DNA of 64,000 nt. It comes from Tetrapyrgos nigripes (taxonomy: Eukaryota > Basidiomycota > Agaricomycetes > Agaricales > Campanellaceae). The stretch is taken from contig JAACJM010000048.1 in NCBI GenBank assembly GCA_013368315.1, forward strand, positions 124,001 through 188,000. Reading direction: 5' to 3'. Positions 1 to 10,550 of this stretch are shown one piece after another. The translations under genes and the position numbers were made by a program. The notes under the pieces are model-generated. The model saw only the letters and a list, made by a program, of their open reading frames with translations, had not been told where the DNA came from and made no database searches. Positions within the stretch are counted from its first letter, which is position 1. Every line of letters begins with the position of its first letter.

Positions 1-2015
1 TCACCAGGGATGTATTTGCAACGTGGATCCCAGGACATATTCTCTGCATCGAGCACGAGTTAGTATGTACAAATACCAGTGGCACCATTACGACAAAAGC
101 AGCTCACCCTTCCACTTCCAAAGATGATGTTATTCCTAAAATCACTAACGTCCACACCTGGCTTTGCACCGAATTCGTTTTGGAGATATCGATCGGGGTT
201 GAATATTTCGGGATTCTCGTAGACATCTGAGAGGGAACGAGTCAGTGCATGCCACAGAATGTGGAAAATGCAAAGGGAGTCTGACCTGGGTCATGGTAAA
301 TTCCCCCTGCGGACCGTCAAAGAATCAGTCAGCTTGTGGTACCATGATACAGTCATGAGTACTTACAAGCATTCATGAACAGCGTCGTTCCCTTTAGCAA
401 AAAGCAGTTTCGATACTAAGAACAGCCATCAGTCAGCCAGTATTCAAGTAACTTTTGAAAAAGTTACCAACCGTTCCATCGTCCAGCATGGCATGAGGTA
501 TAGAGATCGGAGCCACTGGACGGAACCGATGAAGCTGGATAATAGAGGTCACTACATGACTTCACTCAACAGTATTTGACAATGGCACGCTCACCTCGTT
601 TACCAACGCTCGGCAATATGGCAAATCCGCAAAATCTTCTAGTCTAGGCGCACGTTCTTGTCCGATGACGCGATCCATTTCCTCTTGGGCTTTCTTCTGG
701 ACTTCTGGGAATGCTATCAAGGAAAGTATCATCCATTGGAGGAATAAAGACGTGGTATGCACTCCTCCTTCGAGCAAGACGCCTCCGAGAAACCTGTGCA
801 TGAAAGCATAGTATATGTCAGCAATAGTGGGGGCGTTAGCTTGCTAGCAACAGGACAAACTCACGCTACCTCTCTCCTGGTCAGACCGTACTCCTCCCTC
901 CGTTTGATAACCCCTTCCAAGAAAGACCCATTTTCCTTTCCATCTCTCACTCTATCCTCGGCGACACTCAAGAGATGGAAGTATATCCTCCTGACAAGCC
1001 TGTTGCCCCATTTTGCCATCCTCTTCCACTTTGCCCAGCGGTCGGGAATATAATTTAGGATGGGCAGCTGATCGACGGGTGGATGAGCACCGGGCTCAAA
1101 GATACGCGCAGTGGCATTGAGTGATTGGAAGATTCCCTCGACTTCTGCACAGTCGTACTCGGGGAAACGCTTGCCAAAGACGATGGAAGTTGTGACGGAG
1201 GTCGAGTAGCGTTCAAGGTGTGTGTAGACGCGCTGATGATTCGTCAGAGAGATGAGTATTTCCATGAACAAATCCAGAAGAAGACTCATATTCGGAGAGT
1301 GTAGAAGATCATGCATTAGTTGTGTAGCTTCAGCAATCTGATATATGGTGTCCCGTCAACTTAATAAGACTGGCCGTGCCGTAGGATCAAATGTTGTACT
1401 AACCTGAATTGGCTGATGTTGAATTGCTCCACTTGAGTTTAGCATTGGTTGCATCGTTTTACGGAAAAGACGCAGTGTGTTATCTGGTTTTGAGTTTGAG
1501 CTCCAAAAATGAGGGAGACTAGAAGACTAGTCAAGCACTCACTGTATGACATCGTGGCTGCATGTAAACCCTCAAACGTCGTCTCAGCGAAATAACTTTT
1601 CGGACGGTCGGAGGTCAGGCCGCTTTGTTGATCCAGAAGCTCTTTGACCGCCTTCATACTTGTCAGAACAATGGCGGTGTCAGACCCAAGCTTCAGCTAA
1701 AGCATATTAAGCTAAGTGGTCGTCCAGGAGGATCAAGGAGCTCATTGTAACTGACCGAATAAAAATCTCCGTATTCTCTGGCCCATTCGGTCAACCTGCG
1801 AAACAGTCAGCGACGTCGTTGGATACAAGAATGGGTTCGGACACTCACTTCATCCAAATGGACTGGGTCGGCAATAGATGCACATTGCCTAGGAGAGCTA
1901 CGGTGGGCGGACCTGGCGGAAGAGTAGATTCCCGTTGGCCTATTCTTGCTAGCTTCCAGATAATCCAGGTAAGCAAGACAGCGAAGAAGGCGACGCTTGC
2001 AGAGAATGTCAACAT
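1..2015 (-). CDS. Cytochrome P450 monooxygenase, C-terminus cut by window edge
   Basis: Membrane-anchored heme monooxygenase. The start ATG lies at 2013-2015. It is followed by a hydrophobic anchor (LTFSASVAFFAVLLTWIIW), a basic stretch and the proline hinge LPPGPP. About ten short exons can be joined: KLTEWAREYGDFYS near 1795, SDRPKSYF near 1620, a long exon at 861-1316, then the I-helix exon. The K-helix ExxR is split by an intron (LVNE then LHRFRPVAP, about 600 and 520). The heme loop FGSGRRICPG spans an intron at about 105-115 and 30-45. Reading continues to base 1 without a stop, so the last roughly 40-60 residues are missing. The I-helix reads LLEGGVHTTS, so the usual acidic residue before TT is histidine. 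This layout matches the fungal E-class group I P450s (OmtA/CYP64-like); the substrate is unknown. Codons and splice sites look intact, so it is probably functional. Confidence 0.93.
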
Positions 2016-3328
2016 CGTTGGTAACGCCTAGAGGATTGTACAGAGAAGGTGTTGTTACGATGATCCAGAGAGAGGCGTTTTAAACCCTTCTTCACAAACA
2101 GGGTCTCAAGAAGGCTCTGCCCTAGCTGATCCAGTAGTTGAGCCGAGACCGTTGGGCGGGACATTACAGATAGACATTGAATGAAGAGGCCGGCTGAACG
2201 GCTGTGTGAAAGGGGCGGGGTAAGCTTTGATTAGGAATCTCTCACTATCGTGCTTGGCACCTCGCTCTTTCAGTTACCACAACCCAACCTTCTCTTGCAT
2301 CACCAGCGCTGTCTCATCATCAGCAAATTTGGTCTCGGATTGACGCGAGGTGGTCTTGGTTTTGCTGGGTAAGGTAGACAGGATATCGATGGGGTTAGTC
2401 GTGTCGCGATAACGAGGTCTATTCGAAATCTGGCTGCTGCAGGTACATGACAAGATAGAGGAGATGCAACGGAGAGTCGGAAGTGAAGAGACAGATGAGC
2501 AGAGAAGCAGGGTGGTGGAAGTGCAAGACAAGGAGAGGACAAACTTGATGAAGAAAGTCCCGACAACGCTAAACGCTGCTAGTACATCACCACTTCGGGC
2601 CTTGGAGATGCCACCTCCATGCGAAAGTTTTGCGCTCTCATAGTGCTCATCGGTGTCTCTGAATTCTCTGCCTACCAGCGCCTGCAACCATTGTCTCAAC
2701 TTCTTCACTTGTCAGCATCTGCGTGTCTCGGCCAGTTTCGAACTCTTTTCAAGTTCCAAAGATCGACCAGTACCGACTGGCACGAATTCCTCCCTCTCTA
2801 CCTTTCAGCGCCCACGACCTGTATTCCGCCTCGACACAATGAATCCTTTACAATGCGACGCGCCGTCATCCGGGGCCTTGTGTGCAACTTTCGCCCTCTC
2901 GATACAGTCATCATCTGGGAGTCTCAGTCTAGATGGAGCTGCGCAAATGTCATGAGCTCACAGTAGTGTCCTACTCAGCAACGAGTTAACGGTGCAGGTC
3001 AGTCGTTACTTACCCGCCTTCCATATTTACTATTTAGCTGACGATATCTTGCAGGTTATAAGTAGCATTTTTTCAATCTTAATGCTGACTTGGGCGGGGA
3101 ACATCACCGTTCTGCTCCTCTTGACAAACACTGAATTAACGAAACTTTGGTGAGCTTGACGTGAACAATTGGAAACTTCTGGCGTCGTAGTGTGGACTAC
3201 ATAAAAGTACATTTTTTATTTGATCTTGGCCTAATTGTAGAGAGTGCTGCAACGTGCAGAGAGATAGTAAAGATGTAGCAAGAGAGACGAAGACTTCAAA
3301 ATACGATCTACACTATCCCTATCCTGCT
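2016..3328. other. Intergenic, no confident gene
   Basis: This 1.3-kb space separates the divergent P450 start from the 3' end of an F-box gene. Open frames occur on both strands at 2274-2966. A plus-strand stretch from the ATG at 2464 to the stop at 2643 is rich in Glu, Arg and Gln and looks coiled-coil-like (KIEEMQRRV, EETDEQRSR). It sits behind a possible intron acceptor at about 2437, but I recognise no family and the frames are not joined by convincing splice sites. It could be a small lineage-specific gene or a relic. Nothing else is evident. Confidence 0.3.
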
Positions 3329-4594
3329 TTAGGACTTGCCTGGAAGCCGTACAAATCGCACCACCGCCAGGGAGAAAGCCTTCTTCAACACCATCTTTAG
3401 AACTTCATCGTGCATAGTAGGCAGAGTGTAAATGTCCATCTGCTCAAGTGAATCTGCTTTGGCGATAGCAAAATTAGCCAAAAGCAAATCAGTGGGTGCA
3501 TATCTGGATGTGCCGTTATAGTCCAGTTGGACACTAAATCGTTTAAGACGGACAGCGGGCGACCGGGTAACTTCGCTGATGATATGTTGCACAATGGACG
3601 AGGAAGTATGTGAGTGGCGGAGATTGAGCTCTTGGAGATTATGCATCTCGGCGAAGCGTATCTCCTTGAAAGTGTTCAGCAATTGGTGCTCCTCACTACC
3701 TGTTTCTACAGACCGGTAGCGGAACTGGTGGAAGGAAATGGAGTGAAGGTGTTCGCGGTACTGATTGACGATGATATAGGGTTGTTGGAACCCCCGATGG
3801 ATATGGAGTCCTCTAAGTCCCCGAAATGCGAACTGGCGAAGAAAGGGAGCGAAGTTGCTGGGAGAGGAAAGAGAGAGCGTAAGATTAAGGAAATGGAGAG
3901 TAGTGGGGTCAGGGTCTTGACCGTCGTCCCACCGGAACTGACAGTGATAAAAGGCGAGGTAGTCCAAGCGTGATGGTGTCGAAGAGCTGAGTGCGCCTAC
4001 TGTCTGGAACAAGGACAGTAAGAACTGCTGGTTAGCTAGCTTCATTCCGTTCAAAGTCAACTGACGGAGGTGGTTGGATTTCAGTTTCGTTAACAATGAG
4101 TCGGTGAGTTCGACAGCAGAGGAGTCTTCGAATTGTATGATCTCCAAACTCTGGAGATTAGGGAAGGGAAGTTCCAAATGTTCATAGAGGAAGGTGTGCG
4201 ATATGATCAGACCTTTGACCGCATGTAAGATGGTATGGGAGGATGCAGCTGTCTCGAGAAAGCGCTTCAGCCTCTCCAAACAAGTTTCCCCGGGGTATTT
4301 TCGTATAAATGTCATGGTTTTGTTGAAGAGATGGTGCTGGCAGCGAGGACGCCAATCATGACAGACCAGAGAGCAAGACTGAAGAGATTTGACATCGCTT
4401 TGCGGTATACAGTCGATAATGTAGTCCTCCAGCTCTCTGTAAAGTCTGGGACTGTCAGCCATGTCAGTGGAGGTGGAAGGGGAGTCGGGACCGAGGCTGA
4501 TGCTGCGGTGACGTCGTCTTCCCGGACCCCGGGGCATCATCTCTTGGACCAAAGCCGGTAATAAACTCCCCCTCCTCCTCCTCCGTAGGCTCAT
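3329..4594 (-). CDS. F-box protein, 421 aa (tandem paralog 1)
   Basis: Single-exon gene. An Arg-rich and Ser-rich head of about 45 residues precedes a basidiomycete-type F-box-like segment at about residues 50-100 (LYRELEDYIIDCIPQ, then CSLVCHDWRPRCQHHLF). The rest is a leucine-rich, LRR-like tail (PNLQSLEI, LRQLTLNGMKL, LQELNLRHSH). F-box proteins bind Skp1 and present substrates to SCF ubiquitin ligases; the substrate here cannot be predicted. The downstream neighbour at 4870-6018 shares its order and many motifs (DYIIDCIPQSD, SSIVQHIISEVT, YNGTSRYAPTD), so the two arose by tandem duplication. The extra N-terminal Arg-rich head is absent from the paralog. The start ATG is at 4592-4594. The frame is intact. 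Confidence 0.85.
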   Translation of the reverse strand: MSLRRRRRGSLLPALVQEMMPRGPGRRRHRSISLGPDSPSTSTDMADSPRLYRELEDYIIDCIPQSDVKSLQSCSLVCHDWRPRCQHHLFNKTMTFIRKYPGETCLERLKRFLETAASSHTILHAVKGLIISHTFLYEHLELPFPNLQSLEIIQFEDSSAVELTDSLLTKLKSNHLRQLTLNGMKLANQQFLLSLFQTVGALSSSTPSRLDYLAFYHCQFRWDDGQDPDPTTLHFLNLTLSLSSPSNFAPFLRQFAFRGLRGLHIHRGFQQPYIIVNQYREHLHSISFHQFRYRSVETGSEEHQLLNTFKEIRFAEMHNLQELNLRHSHTSSSIVQHIISEVTRSPAVRLKRFSVQLDYNGTSRYAPTDLLLANFAIAKADSLEQMDIYTLPTMHDEVLKMVLKKAFSLAVVRFVRLPGKS

Positions 4595-4869
4595 TACCAG
4601 CCTTCCCGCTGAGATAGAAGGTTTTTTAGAACTTTAGCCGCAGATGTATCGAAGAGTACGCGAGTATGTATAATTGTACCACAAGAATTTTGCAAAATAG
4701 AATTCGAGCAGACACGCTGATGATATATATATCTACTAGAAAGTTGTGATATAGACTCCAATGTACAATCCCCAAGAAACAAGATCAAGGCAGCACCTAA
4801 CGAGGCAGAGAGACTGAAATAAAGGAAACCGTAAAACTTAATACTAGTGGGCCTGTCACCAAATTGTAA

Positions 4870-6018
4870 TCATTGCGGGGGCCGTAGAAACCGTACAGCA
4901 CCACCCAAATGAAAAGTCTTCTGTAACACCATCTCAAGAACTTTGTCGTGCAATTTGGGTGCAACATAAATGTCCATTTGTTCCAGCGAATCTGCTTTAG
5001 CGGTAGCAAGATTGGCTAAGAGGAAATCGGTGGGTGCGTATCTGGATGTGCCGTTATAGTCTAGTCGGACACTAAACCGTTTAAGACGAACAGCCGGCGA
5101 CCAGGTGACTTCGCTGATGATATGTTGCACGATGGAAGAGGAAGTATGAGAGAGGTGGAGATCGAGCTCTTTGAGATTATGCATCTCGGAGAAGCGTATC
5201 TCCTTAATATCATCCAGCAACTGGGGTTCTTCTATGGAGGTGTACTGGAAACCGGGGAAGGAAATGTAGTGAAGATCTTCACGGTATCGGTTAATGAAGT
5301 CGCATAGTAACCCGGGGGGGTCTGGGTAGTATTTGTGAACGACAAGGGCTCGTAGTCCTCGAAATTCGAATTGGCGAAGGAAGGGAGCAAATTTGTGGCA
5401 GGGCTCCAAAGAGAGCGTAAGGTTAAGGAAGTAGAGGGTAAGGAGGTCGGTGTCTGAGCCGTCTTCCCAGCGGAAATCGCAATCATGGACGGCAAGGTAG
5501 TCTAGAGATGATGGTGTTGAAGGATTGAGCGCGCCTACTGCCCGAAACAAGGACACTAAGGATTGCTGGTTTGTAAGGCTCAGCCCGCGCATGATTAACT
5601 GGCGAAGGCCGGAGCACTTCAGTTTTGTTAAGAGCAAGTCGGTGAATTTGACAGGAGAGTAATCGTCTGTCCCTTCTATCCTCAAACTCTGGAGATTAGG
5701 GAACAGAAGTTCCAAATCTTCATGGAGGAAGGTGTGCGATATGGTCAGACCCTTGACTGCACCTAAGATGGTTTCGGATGATGCAACCATGTCTAGGAAG
5801 CCCTTCAGCCTGATGGTAAGGTTTTCCTTGGAGAATTTTCGTCCAAATGACAAGGTCTTGTTGAAAAGCTGGTACTGACTTCGAGGACGCCATTCGCTGC
5901 AGACGAGAGAGCAAGACTGCAAAGTTTGGATATCACTTTGCGGTATGCAATCGATGATGTAGTCCTGAAGTTCCCTACAAAGTTTTGGACCCGGGTCGGG
6001 TGGAGGGATCCATGCCAT
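4870..6018 (-). CDS. F-box protein, 382 aa (tandem paralog 2)
   Basis: Single-exon gene and paralog of the gene at 3329-4594. The F-box-like segment is close to the N-terminus (LCRELQDYIIDCIPQSD, then CSLVCSEWRPRSQYQLF, residues about 14-55). Leucine-rich segments follow (FPNLQSLRI, LRQLIMRGLSL, LKELDLHLSHT). The central strands differ more than the ends: the last 100 residues keep SSIVQHIISEVT and YNGTSRYAPTDFLLANLA almost unchanged between the copies. This could reflect a conserved surface or gene conversion. The start ATG at 6016-6018 faces the start of the DENND6-type gene at 6096, so the two share a 77-bp promoter region. Its role is presumed to be an SCF adaptor. Confidence 0.85.
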   Translation of the reverse strand: MAWIPPPDPGPKLCRELQDYIIDCIPQSDIQTLQSCSLVCSEWRPRSQYQLFNKTLSFGRKFSKENLTIRLKGFLDMVASSETILGAVKGLTISHTFLHEDLELLFPNLQSLRIEGTDDYSPVKFTDLLLTKLKCSGLRQLIMRGLSLTNQQSLVSLFRAVGALNPSTPSSLDYLAVHDCDFRWEDGSDTDLLTLYFLNLTLSLEPCHKFAPFLRQFEFRGLRALVVHKYYPDPPGLLCDFINRYREDLHYISFPGFQYTSIEEPQLLDDIKEIRFSEMHNLKELDLHLSHTSSSIVQHIISEVTWSPAVRLKRFSVRLDYNGTSRYAPTDFLLANLATAKADSLEQMDIYVAPKLHDKVLEMVLQKTFHLGGAVRFLRPPQ

Positions 6019-6095
6019 GGATGTTGTGAACGAGAAGCACCTGATATCAATGAATGATCTAACCCCACCATGTCATTTTGTCGGTGACGTCCACC
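6019..6095. promoter_or_regulatory. 77-bp divergent start-to-start interval
   Basis: The F-box gene on the minus strand and the DENND6-type gene on the plus strand start 77 bp apart. An upstream ATG at 6070 opens a four-codon reading frame (stop at 6082-6084) just before the chosen start at 6096, which has the good context CCACC-ATG. Both transcripts must share this promoter or start inside each other's 5' region. No TATA box is visible. Confidence 0.55.
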
Positions 6096-8354
6096 ATGTC
6101 CAAGGCTGACTTGAAGCTCGAAAACCTCTTTGACAACGTCGAGGAGGTTGACGTCGTCGACCTCGCATCTGGATTCTCCGTGCTCTCGCCCAGTTCATCG
6201 ACTTTCGCTTCTCCCTCTGGCATATCTCCTTCAGCGCCTCCTCGACAATCTCAAGCTAGGCCAACTCACATAGATATCACGACTCCAACCCAATCCGCTC
6301 TACTACCGAGGAATAGCGTGCTAAACCCTCTAGGATCTCCCTCGTCTCCAGACCTTCGCGTTCAGAGTCTACCGCTCCATCGTCCGCAACTTTCTCGCTC
6401 TCAAACTCTACCTAAAATCCAGCATTTTGAACTCAAACCAAAGAGCTCGACCAGAATTGAAATCGAAGGACTATCTGTTGATGGAGATACTGTGACCAAA
6501 ATCCGTAGATGGATATTAGGGATTGCGATAGGTCGGTCAAATGTGTTGCGCTTGGCGTGTTCTGACCACTCAATTTCATATCTTAGTGGACTTTGACGTG
6601 GACGATGGTCCGGTTGTCAATGGCGTGTTCCCTCCTCTGGTGCTTTTTCCTCGTGAAGTGGAGAATATGTGAGTTGTGCCGTCGCCTCATGGTTTTCCAA
6701 TACTCAGTCCTTGTGCTTAGAGCATTCTCCGCCTTCCCAGACTCACCGCAATTCGACCAAGGATGTCAGAGTCATTCTTTCCGAATACGTGAAGATCAGG
6801 TCTCCGTTCCGAGTGATAGAAGACCAGCGAGTAAAGACGGGTTTATGTATGGGTACTCTCATTTCACTCAGAGGAAAGACTCGCGGTCGAAGAGAGGGTA
6901 TGAACAGGTATGTTGAACTTTCCTCTATCTTACCATTCTGGTAATAATCGATCTCATATCTACCAGCGTTCCGTCGTCATCCTAACTCACCATCAATTCC
7001 CCGCACTATTCACACATATATGCTCAATATTCGGACCTCTTTTCCAAGAACACGGAATACCAATGCTAGAAGCTGCATGCCATAACATTGCGACATGGTT
7101 GGTGATTTCCTTGGGCTCTGGGTCCTTGTATTTATTGACCCTTCGAAGAAAAGGTCTGACCCCGTTTTTGGATCTTTCATTGAACTTGGTTTTCTGGGGA
7201 CTGTGCTGCCGGTTGAGCTTCCTCAGACGAATGACTCGCAGCAGTTGACGGATACGTCGTCATTTAGAGAGAAATATGATCCTCGGCTGCATGTGAGTGT
7301 ATTTGCCTCTTTATGGGAGCCGCATGGGAGCCGCATGCTTATTGTTTATGTTCAAGATACTGGCCTCAGCGGCGCCTTTGATGCCTCCTCCATTACACTT
7401 ATTCGAAGCGTGTTTGTCGAATCTTTGGTCAATATGGGAATGTGTTGTCCTATGCGAACCGATTTTGGTATTTGGGTCTTCACCTGCCCAGACAAGTCAA
7501 GCTATATGGTTCTTTAGGGATCTTTTACGACCAGTGAGTACGTATCCCTTCCAGCCGAGTAATCGACTGACGTTATCATTGCAGATACCGCTCGGAGGCG
7601 ATATTCGCCCTTATTTTACCATACACGACAAGGATCATTCTGCACTGGTCAACAAGCTTCCCCCGAAGTCCGGAGTTTTGCTTGGAGTGACAAATCCTTT
7701 CTTTGACCGCTCTTGCTCCCATTGGCCGCATATATTGAGTCTTGGGAGGAACACACGGTATGTATGCGCCCCTTGTCCTCGTGTAGTAACTCTAAACACG
7801 TTGGCCAGGCCTCCAATCACCTCAAGCAAACCTACTCCGACACCAGCATCTCCTGGCCCACCTCCGGGATGGAAAACGAAGCTGCACAAAAGATATATTT
7901 CTAAGGACCGTGTTTTGCTGAAACAACTTGAGAACGCGTGCCAAGGTACCGAGGAACAGAGTGAGTCTATGGCATAGCATACAGCCTTCCAGACCCCTGA
8001 CTGGCCATTTCCGCAGTGTTGAGCGCGTCGTTGATGCTGCGTCGGCATTTCTGTTCGCGGACTAACGAGCTACTTTTACCCTTGGCTCGGTACCTGAACA
8101 CCCTGATACCAACACCATCAGAAGTGTCCAAGTCAGGGACGAAGAACGGCTCTCTACGCCTAAAGCCTTTCAACTCGACGAATTTCTTCGCTTCTCTCAA
8201 GGCACATGGGACCACGCTTCCATTCCGGTCTGCGAGCAAGCGAACAGAGTTTTATGAGAGATGGCTAAAGACGCCGGCGTTTGGATTATGGCTGGGCCAG
8301 CAGGAGAGCATCGTTCAGGATGTGCTTAGAGAGAATGCAGCCCGTGCTGTTTAG
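6096..8354 (+). CDS. DENN-domain protein, DENND6/AFI1 type Rab GEF
   Basis: Guanine-nucleotide exchange factor of the DENND6 (FAM116) family, which activates Rab GTPases in endosomal traffic. After a Ser/Pro-rich head (about residues 1-140) the exons give IVDFDVDDGPVVNGVFPP (upstream DENN), YGYSHFTQRKD..KRGYEQRSVVILT, LEAACHNIATW, then GSFIELGFLGTVLPVELP. The core continues with WECVVLCEPILVFGSSPAQ, RPYFTIHDKDHS and GVTNPFFDRSCSHWPHI. The tail has LMLRRHFCSRTNELLLPLARY and FYERWLKTPAFGLWLGQQ. Order and spacing match animal DENND6A along its length. Introns at about 6532-6586, 6672-6720, 6909-6965, 7096-7152 and later restore one frame. One intron hides in an open stretch near 7096, where splicing TG to GTCTGACCC gives the family's TW-FLG spacing. 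The start ATG at 6096 is in CCACC context. It looks intact. Confidence 0.9.
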
Positions 8355-8840
8355 GATACCATTGTATATATACCCTCTGTACCTCGTCGTTAGCTGTCGT
8401 GTGTCTGTAAAGGCACACAGCCGCAATACATACGCTTTGGTAGTGTTTGTTCGGTCCCGACGTGTATAGATTTCCCCGGAGAGCGCCTTTGTTGACCTCT
8501 AACCTCAACCATCATCTTGTCGTTCTCCTCTGTCGTTCTGCTCGCTCTGTTCCCTTTCCCTGCCCCAGTTCTGTATTCTTTGCATCCTCTGAAGGACTAA
8601 ACTAATTCTGTATCAATAACTGCATGTAAGCTCTGCCACTGTTTCCAGCGGGTCGTAGGGCGTTCTTACCCTGTATTCTAACCTATCTTCGTCTCTCTCT
8701 CTCATTCTCCTGTTGTCTTTTCTCATGTCCCGTAATACTCAATCTGTCCTTGTCGCGTCGCACAGCCTAAAAAAAATTTTTTGACCTCACCGTTCCTCGA
8801 CTGTTAAGTTTCCTCACACTTACTCAGTAAACCAAACAAG
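8355..8840. other. Intergenic: 3' UTR of DENND6 gene and leader of RRM gene
   Basis: This 486-bp stretch contains no credible ORF. It is rich in pyrimidine runs (TCTCTCTCTCTC near 8694-8705; CTGTCGTTCTGCTCG near 8529-8543), usual just upstream of fungal transcription starts. A short A7/T6 tract lies near 8769-8781. The ATG of the RRM gene follows at 8841 in the context ACAAG-ATG. Confidence 0.5.
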
Positions 8841-10307
8841 ATGAAACAAGACGACGACTTCGATATCTATGGTGAAGACGTCAAGTCTTATGCCGCTAAA
8901 ACAGAGGTACGTTGTGTATTTACCTCCTGCGACTCTTATTAGAGAGTCGCGACTCGCGATGACGCGTTTACTGACCGACTGGTGTATTCTTAGAATCAAG
9001 ACGAGCAAATGCAACAAGTACCAACTGAGGTGTCCAAGCCCGAGCCAATGACTGGCATGAAGCGTGAACGTGAAGATTCCAAGGACATAGATGATAACCA
9101 AGACCAGCCCTTCAGCGATGATTCTGGAGTCTCGCTCCAGATGGGGCAAAGCACTCCTAATCAGATGATGGGCACAAATGGTATGGGCGGGATGGAGAAC
9201 GACGCGTTGTATATTGGTGATTTGCAATGGGTACGTTTTTGTCGTGCTAGTTTTTTGTGCGCATATAGCTGAAATTTTTTTATCGTATTTGTGTCTTCGC
9301 CTTCTAGTGGACAACGGATGAAGATTTACGCCAAGTAGCACTCAATGTCGGTGTCAACCTCGACCACAAGGATATCACTTTTTCTGAACACAAAGTGAAT
9401 GGTAAAAGCAAAGGGTATGTATGTCCTTTGCTTCTCGCCTTGGCCCAAAGTTCACCTAGGCCCTTCTAGTATTGCCTATCTGGAGTGTGGTAGCGTTGAG
9501 AACGCCCAAATCATCAAGAACTGGTTCGAGAACAAGTGCGTGATTGCTTCATTTAATTTCTCAAGCAGAGCCTAATCATTTACCGCTAGCGAATTCCAAG
9601 GACGTAGAGCAACAGCGACTGTGACCTCTACATCACAGGGCAACCCATTCCGTACTCTGCCCAAAGGTAAATCTCCAGTTCGTTGTGGATCAAGCGCATA
9701 CACTCACACATATTTCCAGAACCGCCTGTTCGGGAGGCCCGTGGACAGCCACAAGCCCACACCGGTCAAACCCAAGTGCGCGGGGGACTGACATACCGTG
9801 GACGCGGTGGTTCTGTGCGTGGCAGTGGTCAAATAGGTGGAGGCGGCGGCGGTATGAATATGCCAAACATGGGCATGAGCAACATGGGCATGATGGGTAA
9901 TCCTGCGATGACGAATATGATGGGCAACATGATGAACAACATGGGTATGAGTAACTTTATGGGCAACGGTGGATTTGGAGGACGAGGTGCAGGCATGGTA
10001 CCTTCAGGTCCTCGAGGAGGTATGATGGGTGGACGAGGAGGCGCTATGATGGGTATGGGTACGAGTTTCTAGTTTTCCCCCTGTTAGTGTACGTTTTCGA
10101 CTTGTTGTGCTTACTATTACGCTCTGTATTTTTGGGGCTCTTTTCGTTGTTTTTATAGGAATGGGGATGCCTAATAATATGATGGGTATGGGAAGAGGCT
10201 CCCAAGGTCATTTCAATCCAGCATTCATGCAAGGCGGAGGCGGAGGCAGTGGCGGCAACTTTGGTCAAGATGGTTCAAGAAAAAGATTCAGGGCGGACGA
10301 GAGTTGA
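8841..10307 (+). CDS. RRM RNA-binding protein, cleavage factor Im (CPSF6)-like
   Basis: The N-terminus is acidic and CPSF6-like ([17 protein letters not shown]). One RRM follows at about residues 85-165: [16 protein letters not shown] (RNP2), [21 protein letters not shown] (RNP1 region) and [13 protein letters not shown], then [13 protein letters not shown]. The C-terminal half is low complexity: RGG-like arginine/glycine and a long Gly-Met-Asn run, ending in a basic [13 protein letters not shown]6/CFIm68 proteins bind RNA with CFIm25 to choose poly(A) sites. The order acidic head, single RRM, Gly/Met-rich tail is close to that class, though a different nuclear RRM protein is possible. Introns are short. 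The last one (about 10058-10159) is supported because splicing keeps the Gly-Met pattern (MMGMGMGMPNN). The stop is at 10305-10307. Confidence 0.82.
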
Positions 10308-10550
10308 GTCGGTTCAGGTCAGATTGTTGTGGAAAAGTTACCGAAAAGCATAACCCTCTATGCATGGCCACTGCTATTCATCTAGTTACGATACCTGCTC
10401 GCATCCCATCTGTTTAAAGCATACGTTATTCCTGTCACTTTGCTTTGATACGCATGTATATTATATCCTGAAAACAGAGATTCGTTTGTACACCTCTCCA
10501 CTCATTGTCAGTAGCTAGCCTATGAAATAATACAGTATGGATCAGAAATG

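Noticed and set aside
2274..2966. Overlapping open frames on both strands that might be a gene
   Set aside because: No family motif, no consistent splice joins, and low-complexity Ser/Leu composition on the minus strand.
6070..6084. Upstream ATG as start of the DENND6-type gene
   Set aside because: It meets a stop after four codons; the ATG at 6096 has good context and leads into the family sequence.
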